Shown: in pieces, positions 1 through 13,363 of the stretch
How positions within the stretch are numbered: the first letter of the stretch is position 1
How the letters are laid out: each line of letters starts with the position of its first letter
Source: Lates calcarifer
Taxonomy: Eukaryota; Chordata; Actinopteri; Centropomidae
NCBI RefSeq assembly: GCF_001640805.2
Contig: NC_066838.1
Span: 8,415,213 to 8,479,212 of the forward strand
Direction: 5' to 3'
Length of the DNA: 64,000 nt
The notes under the pieces: model-generated
What the model was told of the DNA's origin: nothing
Seen by the model: the letters and a program-made list of their open reading frames with translations, nothing else
The model's database searches: none
Program-made: the position numbers and the translations under genes

Positions 1-391
1 GACTGTCGGTCAGATAAAACCAGCAATTTGGATACATCACATGGCCTGTGGGAAATTATAAATTATAATAATATATAATTATAATACTATAATTATTTAT
101 AGGAGTTATTATTATTTTCTAACATATTTTTCTAATTACTTTTCTAACATTTTCTAGATAAAATGATTGATCCGTTAATGGAGTAAGAACTAGCAGATTG
201 ATTGATAATGAAGGGAATCATTAGTTGATCTCCCACTGTTTATGACATGTTGAAGCAGAGACATTGATAAACATAGGAAAGGACAAACGGTCAGGTCAGG
301 CTTAAAGTGAAAACCTGGTGACACTGGGAAAGGGTTAATACCAATGCAGCTATAAACACGACAGGGTTACTTCCTTTTAAGGACTTAAGTC

Positions 392-860
392 TTATGGAGA
401 GTGGGTAGAGGGGAAGAGAGAGGGTGAGATAGTGGGAAAGTGAGTGAGACCGATATTAGGCAAAGCAAAAGAGAGAGAGAGATAGAAAGAAAGAACAAGA
501 GACAGTTTTTGTGGGAGGGAATTGGACAGAGTTAGATAATGGGAAAGGTAAAGAGGGTGAGGAGGGAGTTGCATGGTGGGAAACAGAGACTGAAACAGAA
601 ACAGTGCAGACCGTGAGAATAATGGTGGAGAGAGGAAGCTCGATGACATAGAGGAGGGAGGTATAGGCTGTGAGAGCCGATGAGAGAGACTGTTTTCTTG
701 GCAAGGATGGAGAGAAGGAATGAGGCAGGCTCAACCAGAGAACAAAAAGATGCATAATGGTTACAGTAAAAATGAGAAAGCAAACACAAAACTGTAGAGA
801 GAGAGAGGAAAGGGGCAAACAAAGAGGGACAGGCAAGGGGGCACTGAGAGAGCAACACAA
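392..860. repeat. Purine-rich (GA) low-complexity tract
   Basis: About 470 bases of the + strand are strongly biased to G and A, with many GAGAGA runs and few pyrimidines. The long minus-strand reading frames here are Ser/Leu/Pro-rich consequences of this bias and show no protein family. It lies just before the hAT element. No gene is seen. Confidence 0.7.
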
Positions 861-897
861 GAGAAGGAGTAATAGAAAAATGTGGAATAATGTACGC

Positions 898-1585
898 TAG
901 GGCTGCATGATTCTGGAAAAAATGAGAATCACAATTTTTTGCTTAGAAGTGAGATCATGATTCTCCCCCACAATTTTTTTTCAACATGTTTTTTGCACTA
1001 ATTTACCCGATACCCAAGGAAGCGGAACAGAAAATATAATGGTGCCTGATACAGGACAGGCCATATCTTTAAGAGTACCATCTAGACCTACTCTATAGGG
1101 AAAGTGCCTTGAGATAACTTCTGTTGTGTCGCTATATTAAAAAAATAGGATTGAACTGAATTGAAGGTTCAGCTAAGTGATAGTTGATCGAGTCTGTAGG
1201 CTTGTCAGGTATGGTAATAAACTGTGTAAGGTTCTAAGGCTGCCCCCTAAGTGTTGACTATTGGATACATTAGTCAGGAGTACCCTGATCTGACTCACAG
1301 AATGTCAGTGGACAAGTTGTTAAACTTTTTTTTAGCTACCTCAGAATTCACACACAGAGCACTGCAGGAGCAAGAGGCTGTAAACTTTACAACCACATCT
1401 TGTCTTAAAATGACCAAAGCACAGAACTAACTTTACAGTTAATGAAAACAGAGGGCAGAACAACAGCACGATGCAAGCAGTGTGACTCGCTCTGACTCTC
1501 CACACTCCAGTGAGTGTAGAGAGTCAGATCGCATAGAGCTCTGAATCAAGATTGCGATTTTAATCCGATTAATCGTGCAGCTCTA
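898..1585. mobile_element. Non-autonomous hAT-type DNA transposon (688 bp)
   Basis: The left end begins TAGGGCTGCATGATT. The right end, read on the opposite strand, begins TAGAGCTGCACGATT, so the two ends form imperfect terminal inverted repeats. The flanks are ATGTACGC (890-897) and ATGTATGC (1586-1593), an 8-bp target-site duplication with one mismatch. An 8-bp duplication together with a TAGGGNTGC-like end is typical of hAT elements. No transposase frame is present, so it would have needed enzyme from elsewhere. A second repeat family is nested inside. Confidence 0.85.
1060..1168 (-). repeat. Dispersed repeat fragment nested in the hAT element
   Basis: Read on the minus strand, this stretch has the same core as the repeat at 14550-14790: the shared order is ACAACAGAAGTTATCTC, then AGGCACT, then AGGTCTAGA, then TACTCTT. 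It is therefore an inverted, truncated second copy of that family, either inserted into or captured by the hAT element. Confidence 0.65.
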
Positions 1586-3571
1586 ATGTATGCAAAGCAT
1601 TGTTTGATGGGGAAAGGCAGCATGATGGAGTAGAGGAAAAGTCAGGACAGACAGGGTGAAAAAAATTGACAAATAAAGTGCTCCATTATGGAGACAAGCT
1701 ATTATTTGAGTAATCTAATGGACCTCTGCTATTCATCTGTCACAGAGGAAACCCTAAGTGTGTGTCTGTGTGTATGGTTTGTAGGCATCCCTGTGTGTAT
1801 TTTGGTGGTATATGTAGAATACAGGTATTATTTTTGTGTGTGTACATTTGTGTAATTATATATTTCCCTTACCCAGTGTTGGTGATACCTTGTAACTGTG
1901 TATGTCTTTTTACAACTTCTGTGTAATAAATTCAACATTCAAACAAGTTCTCACTACTGTAAATCATAGAGCTGAGAAACTGTACATTGCAACAGCAAGC
2001 TTGCTAATTTAACTCGTGTATGTTCTCCTCATGTTTATCCTCTGTGTGAGATGGGTGCCATGATGGGAGACATATTGTACTTTATTTTCAAAGGTATAAT
2101 TTCTGTTTGTCCAATATGCAACATTTTGGCTGATCACAGTGCCTTAACATATTCAGCTACACTGTTGTGTTTTTGTCTCAGGGCCACGCAGTCCACTCAA
2201 TTCTGCTTAGAAATTCATGTGAAAACCCATTTAATTCACTAAGACTTGTGTAGTAAACCACTACCTTTACCCAGTTAATATTACACTTGACGTGGCTCCC
2301 ACTTTTCAGAGCAGCTCTGATTTAAGATTTTTTGATCTTTGTTGAGTCATTTGTCACAAGGGTTAAACCGTGATTATTTTGAAAATGAATCTATGGTATT
2401 GTGTCAGCTCTATGACATTTGATGTAAAGTTGACAACCACAGCTCTTCAGGCAGCTCCACTGAACTTTGTGCCAAAGTAGTTGCTATAATTTTCCCTGCT
2501 TGTTTTAAGATTTCAACTGGTGAAAATAAGGCCAGAGGCTTTTCCTCTGTTAGTTCTATTCTATCGCCATCCACATCAGCTTGTAATATTTCTTAACGGT
2601 CTACATAGCAGTGATGTGTCATCTATTTTTCCAGCTGACTCTCATATGATACAAACAGTTGCTGGCATGAAACAGCCAGTACTAATTACACACTGTAATC
2701 ACGATGAAGGAAAACTTCACCTCAAAGCACAGTCCCATTGATGTTATCCAAAATACAGTTAGAATATTCAGCATTTTGAGTGTGTGCTCAATCCATTCGG
2801 TAAGGCCCCAATTTGCTGGAGGCAGTAATTGACATGTTGTTTGACACTCATAATTTGTGTCTGGTGTGACGCACTGCAACCAGCAGACCTGATACGTCAG
2901 CAGCCCTGATACCTGCCTTGCACTACATATTTTACCCAGAACAACACAAAAGATGTCACAGGGTTCATTATGTGCTGTCTGCCTCCTCTCTAAATACTGT
3001 GATAATTATTGGAAGACTAGTTTTGTCCATATTTGTTACACTTTAATTTTAACTTCAATTTACAGAAATACATGTAAACACTGTTTTCGGGTAGGAAGTC
3101 TCAGTTAAAGAAAGCAGTGATAGATTGTGATGGTATTGTATCTGTTTATGAATCAGACTAGGTGTGTATTTGTCTCCCTCCTCTGCATTCTGTTCCTCTG
3201 CTTTTTATTATGCATCTCTCCACATATACTGCTAGTTTGCAGTCTGCATGCGAAATTGTGCAATTGTATGTAAATTTGTATAACTTCTGTAGTGCAGACA
3301 TTATGTGTTTTTTGATTAGATTTCCATATTAGCTTGGTATTGTGGTGTAAGCTGTAGAGCCTAGAGTTACTGCTGCTTAGGTCAGCAATTCAGTACACAT
3401 TGACTGCTGACATATAGAGTCGGACTACATATATCTTCTCTGGGGAGGAGGACGTGCATGAACAGGATTTATGTTTCTTCCTCTCTGTATAGGTCTTTGG
3501 AAGAGGTAAAACAAGGCAGAAGGAAAAAATGAGGAGAGAGATTTGGAAAGATGAAAGATTATTGTATTCTG

Positions 3572-3576
<5 letters not shown>

Positions 3577-3619
<43 letters not shown>
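3577..3619. repeat. (TA)n microsatellite
   Basis: An uninterrupted TA dinucleotide run of about 43 bases. Confidence 0.95.
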
Positions 3620-3624
<5 letters not shown>

Positions 3625-5704
3625 ATAACAGATCATGATGGAAAAGCAGTACTCAGTTGGCAGAAGGTGAGGCACTGATCAACCCAGACTCTTGGAAAGT
3701 TATGCCACAATTACGTTTGCAACAACTGTAGACTTCAACAGTAATTGATATGCTGTTCTGAAGGGAAAATATTAATTATCTTCTTTTTGTTTATTGTATT
3801 TATTTCAGTCAGCCACTGTTGAATATAGCAGAGGAAACACTGCCACAAAATCCTCTCTCCTCACTAGCTGTATGTGTGCATTTTGAAGGCATGGTTCTGG
3901 AGGGATTTATATACGTGGGTGTGCAGTAGGAGACTGGAGCTGATGATGTGCTTTATTGTGTCTGCTTTTGAGATTGAATTGTTGTGTGTCTTCCATCTCT
4001 TCTGTGTGTGTGTATGAGGTTGCTCATGTATCTTGTATTTTATGTGTTTGGCTCTACCAGCATTTCTGTGCACCCAAGTGCATGATTGAGCCGCTGTGTG
4101 TGTCCATCTGCGTATGTTTGTGTGAGTGCGTGCCAGCAGAGACTGAGAGTGACGTTCAAGGGTGCAAGCTCTGGAGGAGAGGCACGTGAGGGAAGCTCCC
4201 TGCTCCACATCTGACCCTGCTGTTATCAATCATGCCTTGAGAGGAGGATAGGGAGAGAGGAAGAGGCATGAGGCTGAGGGGAGAGCAGGAAAGGAGATGG
4301 AGAGAGTGGGAGGATAGAAGAGGAACAGATGGTGGGGGCTGCTGCCGAGGAAGAAAAATATGGGGAAAAATGGAGAGATACTGTAGGTGAGGGGAGAGAA
4401 TAGGGAGTAGTCAAAGGAAGGGTGGCTAATAAGACTGTTTGTTACTTTAATGAATCATTTAAATACAAGTTAAAAAAGAACAAAGGAATACCTGTAAACT
4501 AGTCAGTCATTATTTAACACCAAGCTAATCAAGGAGCTACATTTTTGTATTTCCTATAACACATAAAGACGCGCTACCTAAACAAACTGAAAAACGACAA
4601 CTCTCACTGGTATAAAACTAAGAAGTGGTGTTTAATCTTTGCAGATTGTGCTTATTTGTTGGCATAAACTTTTAAAGTTTCAGTAAATAAAAGTTGTCAC
4701 ATTGCCCTTGACTGTGTCTGAGAATCAGAGAAAAATGAAAGAAAAATAAACAACTGGAGAACTTGTCAGTTGCCCCCTGATGCTCGAAATGGACACAAAT
4801 TGGCCATTTAGGTGACAGAAATGTCACTGAGTCAGCTGCTGAAGCAATGGGAGAGCGCCTCCTCTCCTCACAGGCCTATGCTTATGATATTTACTAAAAT
4901 GAGTTATTCTCACAAGGGCATCTGTGTATGTCTGTATTGAAATTAAAGAGTTGGGAAGGACATGTAATGCAACAAATGAATAGTCAGGCACCATTCATAG
5001 TTATCATGACTATTTTCAGTGATGGGCTGAAAAACTGCCAGTAGCACACCCATCCCTAAACAAGATCCAGCCCGTCACTATTTTATTCTGCCAAATTCAT
5101 TCTGTTGAATAGATTAAAGACTCCAAATGGTGGTTGACTTGCTGCCAAAGTGGCTAATGTAATGGACAGACTTGTCCTCCTAAAAGCCAAAATTTTCCTG
5201 CATTCAACTGTTTCTATTCCAGGAAACAGAGTGGTAAAAGGGAAACCAGGAGGTGCGAGCAGCAACAGGTGGGAGGACAAATAACAGACCTGTTCAAATT
5301 GAGTTTATGTTGCCTTTTTTCTTTTAACTCTCCCACTTGAAAGACAGCCGTTGCCTCCACAGTTTAGGTTAAGGTCTATTTAATCCTTACTGACTGTGTC
5401 GCCAGATCTGTCTTTCTGACATGAGTTTTTCTTTGTTTGTTCCCTTCTGTCTCATCCATCTTAGCAGTCTAACAGCTCTGTAGCCATTTTGTTAATGCAA
5501 AAAAACAGAAAAATGTAAAATATTGAAATTTCTGAAGCACAGTAGCCACGTTCATGCTTTAGTCTCCCCTCTAGCTAACTGGTTGATGTATTGACGGACC
5601 AAGCAGACAGAAAGTCACACACTGAGAATGGCTGTAAGAGAAATCAATGGAAAACACCAGGCAGGGACAGATGAATTTTTCCCTTATTCACTTATTCACT
5701 CAGC

Positions 5705-5707
<3 letters not shown>

Positions 5708-5787
<80 letters not shown>
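5708..5787. repeat. (CT)n microsatellite
   Basis: About 80 bases of CT repeat with one interruption near 5748. It produces artefactual Leu/Ser reading frames on the + strand. Confidence 0.95.
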
Positions 5788-5790
<3 letters not shown>

Positions 5791-7258
5791 CTCTGCTTCA
5801 CTGATTATCTCTCTCCCTCTTCGTTTGTGTTTGTTTCACTACATTTTTTTTGAATCAACAGTTATCACATGCTATAGTCATCCCTTTATCCTCTTATCCT
5901 GTGTCTGACTGTTTATCTGCCTCTCTGTATACATATAACACATCTCTAGCCAGTTTGCTTTCTGTTTATCTTTCCCTCCCGTTTTCCTTAATCTCTCTCC
6001 TTTCTCTGTCTATATCAACAGGCATATACGGTAGCCTACTACTCATCACTGCCATCATATTGACATTTGCGTCATGTCTTTTTTCCTCCTCTTTTTCTCA
6101 CTCTTCCTGTCTATTTGTTGTTGTTGTTTTTTTTTCATTTCGCAATAGTTCTCGCTCTGTCAACCCTTCTGGTCTGTCTTTTTGTTTCTCCCCCTCTGGT
6201 TCTCCCTCTGTCCTCCCCTCTCTTTTTCTCTTCCCCTCTATGTCTCTCTTCTCTCCATCTGTTAATGCCATTATGGCAGTGAGTGGGTGTATAGGGAGGG
6301 ATGGAGAGAGATAGAAAGAGAATGTGGAATGGAGTGGGGGGTGAAAGGAAGGATGGGAAAAGGAGGGATGATCTGCCACTTGTTACAAGCTGGATAGAGG
6401 AGAAGGGGGGTGGTGGATGTTGGATGAGAAGCGAGAGGAGGGAGGGTGAAGGGGGTAGCGTTGTTATGGTGATGAGATCGTCTTTGTGTTAGGTTGCCAA
6501 GGCAACTTCAGGCATACACTTGATACAGCCACCATCACCACCACCCCCAACACCCCCCCAGCCACATGACTGTAGGGAGAGCACTTCACACATTGCACAC
6601 TCAGACTTGCGCACCCACACATCGAAACACACACAAGCACGTGCACACACACAATTTTATTATGTCCACCTGCTCTTAACAGACAAAACTGCATTTTACA
6701 TGACCGATGGAGACAATACATGATTCATTTTCAAGTTGGTTAGACCACTGGGACTGAACACGTGTTGATCAGGCAAGTTTGTTTCTGCTTTTGGTTGAAA
6801 ATAGCTCCAAAAAATAAGTTGCACAACGAAAACTAAAATTATTAGCTGGTGTCCTGTTTTCTTGATTTTTATTTATTTCCCCACAATCATAGTGCTAGTG
6901 TGTGTGTGGGTGACTCATTAGTTGCCTGATATATACCTAGGTAGAGTTTGAGAGTCAAAGACTGTGAGGTAAGCCAAACATAACAAAAAATGTAGAACCA
7001 AGGCAGGAAAACCTCACAACTATAAAATTACATTGTCGTGTAGGGTACATAACAATATAAAAACTTTAAAAAAAAGAAGAGTATGACAACAAATACCTAC
7101 AACAATATAAATGTGTACATACAGAGCAAGATACTGACTACAACTGAGTATAACAAATAGAAGTAAGATATGTGGCTTTATACCTCTTCACTGAAACACA
7201 GCAGGTCTGTGTTCCCATGAATGACTTGCTTTATTTGGGTGCATGTGTAGATCTTCAT

Positions 7259-7262
7259 TTCT

Positions 7263-7346
<84 letters not shown>

Positions 7347-7386
7347 TGTGTCTGTGTCTGTGTCTGTGTGTGTCTGTGTGTGTGTT
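7259..7386. repeat. Compound (CT)n-(TG)n microsatellite
   Basis: CT repeats to about 7338, with two interruptions, pass directly into TG-rich repeats. The Arg-Glu and Ser-Leu reading frames across it are repeat artefacts. Confidence 0.95.
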
Positions 7387-10300
7387 TTTGTTGGTCTTTG
7401 TGCCTCTTTGCTGCGCTACCCACAGCGATCTGACCTGTTCATGAGTTTGACTTGGATCAAAACAAATCATTTTAAGCATTTTGGAATGTGTTCTCCCAGT
7501 AGGTGGTTATGTTGCAGATAATAGAGTTTTAGAGGGAAGGGGGGGGTTGTGTTGAAGGAAACACAGAAAAGTGGAATTAGGGGAGGATAAAAATCGAGGT
7601 CTCTGCAATGATCATTCTCATTATTTTTCCAGGTGGTGTTGTCATGATTCCTATGAATGAACCTTGGTGGTGTGACATGTTTCATTCTATTTATCACAAA
7701 TTGTTATACTCTGCCAATATACTCTTATTTTCTGCCAACTATTTCTAGATACAGATATAAGATTCCTCCCTTTCTGTCCCTGATGCCTGTTCTTAGCCTC
7801 CACCCATTTTCTTTGAGAGAGGACAGGAAATGAGAGGAGAGAGGGAGAGACAAGGAGTAACATGTAACAAAGGTCCTTGTCCAGATAAACACAGTGGATG
7901 TTGCGATTTGTGGTTTCTGCCTTAACCTCTAGGCCACCAGGTTGCCCCAAACCCTGCACTGTGATCTTTGTCTGTTTTAAGTCCACTGTTTCCCTCTCTG
8001 TGGTGCATCTGGCAATACTTAAGGTTTTACCAACTCATGGGTTACAAAACAGAAAAGATGTTACCATAGAAAGGTAAAGAGGTAAATTAAATAAAGTCCA
8101 AAAAAGCCACAAAACACCCCCAAAAAACATTTGTTAAAGAGGAAAAAATTTGAATTAGTTCATGTGAAAGGATACATACTATAATGCATTTTTGGCTCTG
8201 AAGGAGGAAAACATGTTTATGTATAAATGGAAATCATGGGGAGTATGCCTCAGGGAATAGTTAACCAATGAGTAATGGCCAGAAGGTTCAGTGATGTTAA
8301 AGGATGTTATGTTTTAGGACACATGACTCATTCATTCTCCCGTGAAAATTTTTTGCCATTTCCCCATTTATGCAATTGCTTGTTCTGTGTAGAACATAGA
8401 CGTTTGGAGTGTTGATGTCATTTCCACTAGCTTCCCGGTCATGTCTTTTCTTTATTGTATCTTTTCTTCACATGCTCTTATTTTTGTTTGTGTGCCAGAG
8501 ACAGGGAGGTCAGTGGTTGAGGTCAGGTCCAGAACTGTAATCTGGTAGCAGAGGCACTGGTTGTATCTCATTTGTGTTGCCACGAAGACATGTAAACATA
8601 ATGCAATTTACCAGGCACAATAGCCATAATTTTGGCGCCACATGGCTTGGCTGGGCTGGCATTAGTATAGAGCACAACAAGACACATGGGAGGAAATCTG
8701 TGTATAAATAGCAGATTTCATTACTATTTGGGAAGAAACCTCAGTGCAGTATTCATTCAAACACAAATTTGTCATTGACAATAAACATTAACAATAAAAG
8801 TAGAGGTGTTTCTGTTATGGTTGTCATTGCTTTGACATTGTTGGTCATTCATATTGGTATTACATATAAGTTCTACACTTAAATATGTTAGATGTCAGCC
8901 AAGAAAATCCAGTTTCTTAACTGAGGCTGAAGGCCTGTTGTGTAAGCATGATGCTGGCTGCCTGTTAAACTACCAGTGTTAATAACCTTACTATGCACCA
9001 TCATTAAACAGGAAACTACTTAGTTTTCCTTATTATTCTTATGGAAAGTCATTTTGTATCTGTGAAAATTGTAATTAGCAACAAAAGGCATTACAATTAA
9101 AGACAACTTAATCCTCCATTGTACACCAAAATGACAGTGATACAGCAGTCATATATATCTGTTAACTATGGCTGTTGTTTGTTGGTCATAACCTGTGTAA
9201 AACATTCAAATGGAAAATGTATCAGGCAGTACACTCTAGTCTCAGTCATCTTGTTACAGAATGATCTGTGTCTTGAGGTTAAAGAGACACAGAAAAAATC
9301 AGAAGCAAGAGAGAAGATGGAGGCAGGGAGAGGAGTTGTGAAGCTTTGGGAGCAATACGGGGGAGGAAGGCCTGTTCCTTTGAGACTAAAAGGGCGAGGT
9401 ATACAATAAATGACAAAGAGGGGGGAGTTAGAGGAACAGATAATAGTGTTGAACTCATGGATGTGTATTACTACTACTTACACCATATTCCTGTTGTAGA
9501 AAGAGGGGGAAATTGACACAGAAGGTAAGGTGCACAAGAAGAGTCATGCTGATGGATAGTTAAGTCTACTCTGTTAATATGATTCAGCAACTTGTGATAG
9601 AATCTAAGTGATACACTGTATGTTTTATTGTATTCACTATGAACAGACAAAAATATTTTTATATTCTTAAGAGCAGTCACATTGTAACTGTAATAGGTAG
9701 AAGGATCTCTTGTAGCCTTACCACAGTGCTGGTTATACCCTCCAAGTACTTAAATGAGGTTTAAGTAAAAGAAAGAGGTAAAGGGAGACAAGGACTCACA
9801 GGTCAAAGAACTGGCTCAGTTGCTACTCTTTTTCTGCTCTATCTGGGCTGTGGCTGGTGGGTTTGTCTGCCAGTCTTGTTGGTAGGCAATCAAACATGGC
9901 TTGATTGCTTTCCATCCTTAAAAATCAATTGAGTCGTTAAAAATGAAAGCTATTCAATCTTCAAGTCCTGCCCTGAGATGCAACCTTCAGATGCATAGTT
10001 ATAGACATAATTGCAGATGCATGGACTGAATGAAAAAGAAAGAGTGCAGAGCTTTTATGAGCACAGTGAGGCAGAGTGAAAAATAAACTTTTTTGTAAGT
10101 ACTGTCAAAATTACTCTTTGGGTTACCACATGCAAATGGCACATCTGAACCACACTACGAGGAAGACCCACGACATTTCCACACATTTCCTCAATAGAAT
10201 GAGAGAACTGAGAGATTACATACAGTGTATAGAGGCACCCTAACAGGCTGCCGTTTAATAGAGCCATGGTTTTGCTTTGATTTGATTGGTTAATGGTTAG

Positions 10301-13300
10301 AATGTATTCTTGCCTGCAGGGAAATCATTATTTTCCATGGACAAGTTTAACTGGCGTTTGACACTTTTTGGGTGTTAACTCATTTGGCAGTAGTCGTGTT
10401 AAACAACATTAAAGCCTTTTATGTGGGCAGGCAGAATGAGGGCTCAGGATAGGTAAGGCAGATGCCAGAATAGTCTGAATGTGTGGTATGTATGCGAGGG
10501 TTAACACATACATACAAATAGAGTTAAAATGCAGAAGTCACTCCCCTTTGATTTTTCCTGTGTGCTGTAAAAAAATGAACTCCTTTCAACCAGTGACAAG
10601 AATGTTCTAGCTAATTCTCTTAAAGAAAGAGAAGCATTTTTTTTTTTTTTTTTGCAACTCTTCATCTTTCTGATGCTACAAATGTTTGTGCAGCAGTAGC
10701 TGAGACCATCCTGTGGCTTGATATGTGTTAAGTGATAGTAAGAGTGATCTCCACGGAGAGTAGAGTGTTAAACTCTGTCCATCTCTCCCCGGTGACCGGG
10801 GGAAAGTGGTGTGTATGTGTGAGTTTCCCCCAGGCTCCCGTCTTCACAGTCTAGATCTAATGGGCTCTGACAGGATGGTAATAAGGTAGCAATGGACACA
10901 CACTGTGTGTGTGTGTATGTGTGTGGCAACAGTGAACTATGTCCATGCTGGCTAGTAACAGCCCAGTGTTAGAAAGCAGGTGTTTAGGGCCCTGACCTCA
11001 CCCTCTGTGTGCGTAGATTAACACCCTGTTGCACACAGACACACACATTCACAAGGACACACGCACACACTACGCAGAAGCCCAAGGTCAGAATGCCCCT
11101 ATAGACAACACAAATGTTGCATGAGGCTAGAATCCATCCACACAGAATGCAGACACACACCATGTTGACTGCTCAACCATACACACGGACACACACTTTG
11201 TTTCTCCATCAGTCATACAGTTTATTCTCCCACTTTATTAGTCCTGATCATAGACTGTGTATGGCCTTGATGCATTCATATCCAGCAGTGTCCTTACTGA
11301 TGTCTAGTTTTGAATGCACTGCACTGAAATCATGAAAGACCAGAAATTAAACTAAATTGCATCCGCTTTTTTCCAGGAAGCATCCTCTGCCTTGCAAAGG
11401 ATGTCATTCCCGTGTTTGGTTCACTGTTGCAAACATTAGGCCAACGCCTGAAATTTCAATGGTGGAGCTGTTGCCATGTGGGCTCAACACCAGCAAGAGA
11501 AAGGAAGTGGTCGCTCTCCATTAGCCTGGATTAGTGGCCTGAAATGGATGGATGGAACTAGACTTTTTAACAGCATAGAAATAGTTACCCACTATCCTAA
11601 AGAATAAAAATACATATGCCAGGAAACAGTTTGCATTGGGTGTTGGTATTTTTGCCTTATAATACTTAGTTGTGTTATGGCTAGGAGTAGGTTTGGGTTA
11701 GGCTGTTAATCAGCTTAGTATCCTGATTGCAGACATATCAATATACATGGAATATTCTGGATATTTCCCACTGACCCATTACTAATCATTACTGTCATAA
11801 CAGGATAATAAATTTAGGTTATATTGCTATTCTTCCCAGGCTAATATTGTCTCTCACCTGTTATATTTGGATCTCACATAATCAGTGTATTAACTCTTCT
11901 GGCCTAGTGTAACAGGCACACAGCATTCTCATGAGCCAACACTTAAATAGATTAGAATCTCGAATAATATTTGAGTCTTAATGGGAGTATAAACACATTC
12001 ATTGGCTCAATGTTTGCATTCTGAATGAGCTAAACAGTGTGATCAGCCATGATCTTCTGTTATGAAAGACATTTAATTTTTCAATTACAGGGTCTGACCT
12101 AGATTCCAGGTCTGAATGAGCAGCAGCAGGGGCGAGCTGTGCTTTTTACAGAGATATATCATGCATTTGATGATATTTTACTTTATTTGAATATATTTGT
12201 AATACTGGTAATCTCTCTGGCAGAGGGGGTTAGAGATCAGGGTCGGCTGTTTAACAGCTCTCTTGGTTCTGTGTTTTTGCTTGAGGAGACACTCCATTTT
12301 GGCAGGTGTGAGTCCTTGAATACTGAATTTTAAAGCAGCGAGATATCACATGTACCGTTCTGGTTGCTCAAGAACGTTAACAGTGTCCCAGCAGCATCTG
12401 TGTATCCAAACAGTGAACTGCAACAGCTTGAGGCTGTTGAGGGTACACTGGAACAGACAGATCTGCTTGCCAAGTCAAAACGTAAACAAATGGAAACCTC
12501 TTCCGTTTCTCCATTTGTAGATAAAAATAGGACACCTGTGAACATTTGAGGAAAGAAATGTGTTTCTTGTTCAGACAGCTTAATTGATTAGATGTAACTG
12601 TTGGCATTATGGTGTAATGAAGCTACAGTGTAATGGATTTAATACGAGCATAACTATCACCACCCTCTGATTCTTTGTCTTTCCTAATACATTATTCCTT
12701 ATAAATATTTTACTGGTAAACATGTAACTATGAGGGCTCTTATTAAGATATTTGTTAATCCACTCATATCTGTTTGGCTTCAGGCAATCATAGTGTGATT
12801 ATAGCTGCTGAGTTTGATTATGTTTTGTTTTATTAGTTTTCAGTTTGCTGTCTTGAAACAAGTTTCCTCCCATTTGTTGGAGGGAAAGTGTGTGTATGTG
12901 TTTGTGTGTGTGTGTGTCTGATGATAATGCCCAAGGCTGTAACCACTGCTTACAGTAGTATTCATATGTATGAATAAAATATTAACTTAACAATACTGAA
13001 AATACTTTACTTTATCTCTCAATTCATCTCTTAGCTCACATTTTCTTTTGTGGTTACGCTCCATCTCTCTGTTTTTCCTCAGGTCCGTCAGTCTTAAAGC
13101 ATGTCCTACTTTTGTTGCTTTTATCTGTTTGACTGTCTGTATCTTTCTCTCTCCAATACTGGCTGTCACTCTGATTCACTGTCTGCTTTTTTGTCCCTCT
13201 TTCCTTTTCTAAATCCCCCTCATTCACTTCAGTTATTGTTATGAACACCGTCTGTTCAGAGCAGATAATGGTAATGAGGATTTTAAAGCAATCGCAAAAT

Positions 13301-13363
13301 CGTATTAAATGTCATTATGTAAAAACAATAATGTTAATTTTGCCTCTCCCTCTCTTCCCACAG

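Larger units (their letters stand above)
1594..13363. other. Probable intron 1 of prkar2a; no exon recognised
   Basis: This stretch of nearly 12 kb precedes prkar2a exon 2. I see no conserved coding segment bounded by splice sites, no RNA gene and no CpG-rich promoter. It holds microsatellites (listed separately), GA-rich stretches such as 4226-4410, CA/TG-rich DNA near 10890-11170, and AT-rich filler. PRKAR2A intron 1 is long in other vertebrates, so this is the simplest reading, but an unrelated non-coding gene cannot be excluded. Confidence 0.55.

Noticed and set aside
392..860. Three overlapping minus-strand reading frames of 85-134 residues
   Set aside because: They are Ser/Leu/Pro-rich translations of a GA-biased tract, with no domain, no splice context and similar content in every frame.
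3864..4229. 121-residue minus-strand frame
   Set aside because: It lies in TG-rich DNA and is His/Thr-rich; no family or splice evidence.
7172..7521. Overlapping Ser-Leu and Arg-Glu repeat proteins on both strands
   Set aside because: Pure products of a CT/TG compound microsatellite.
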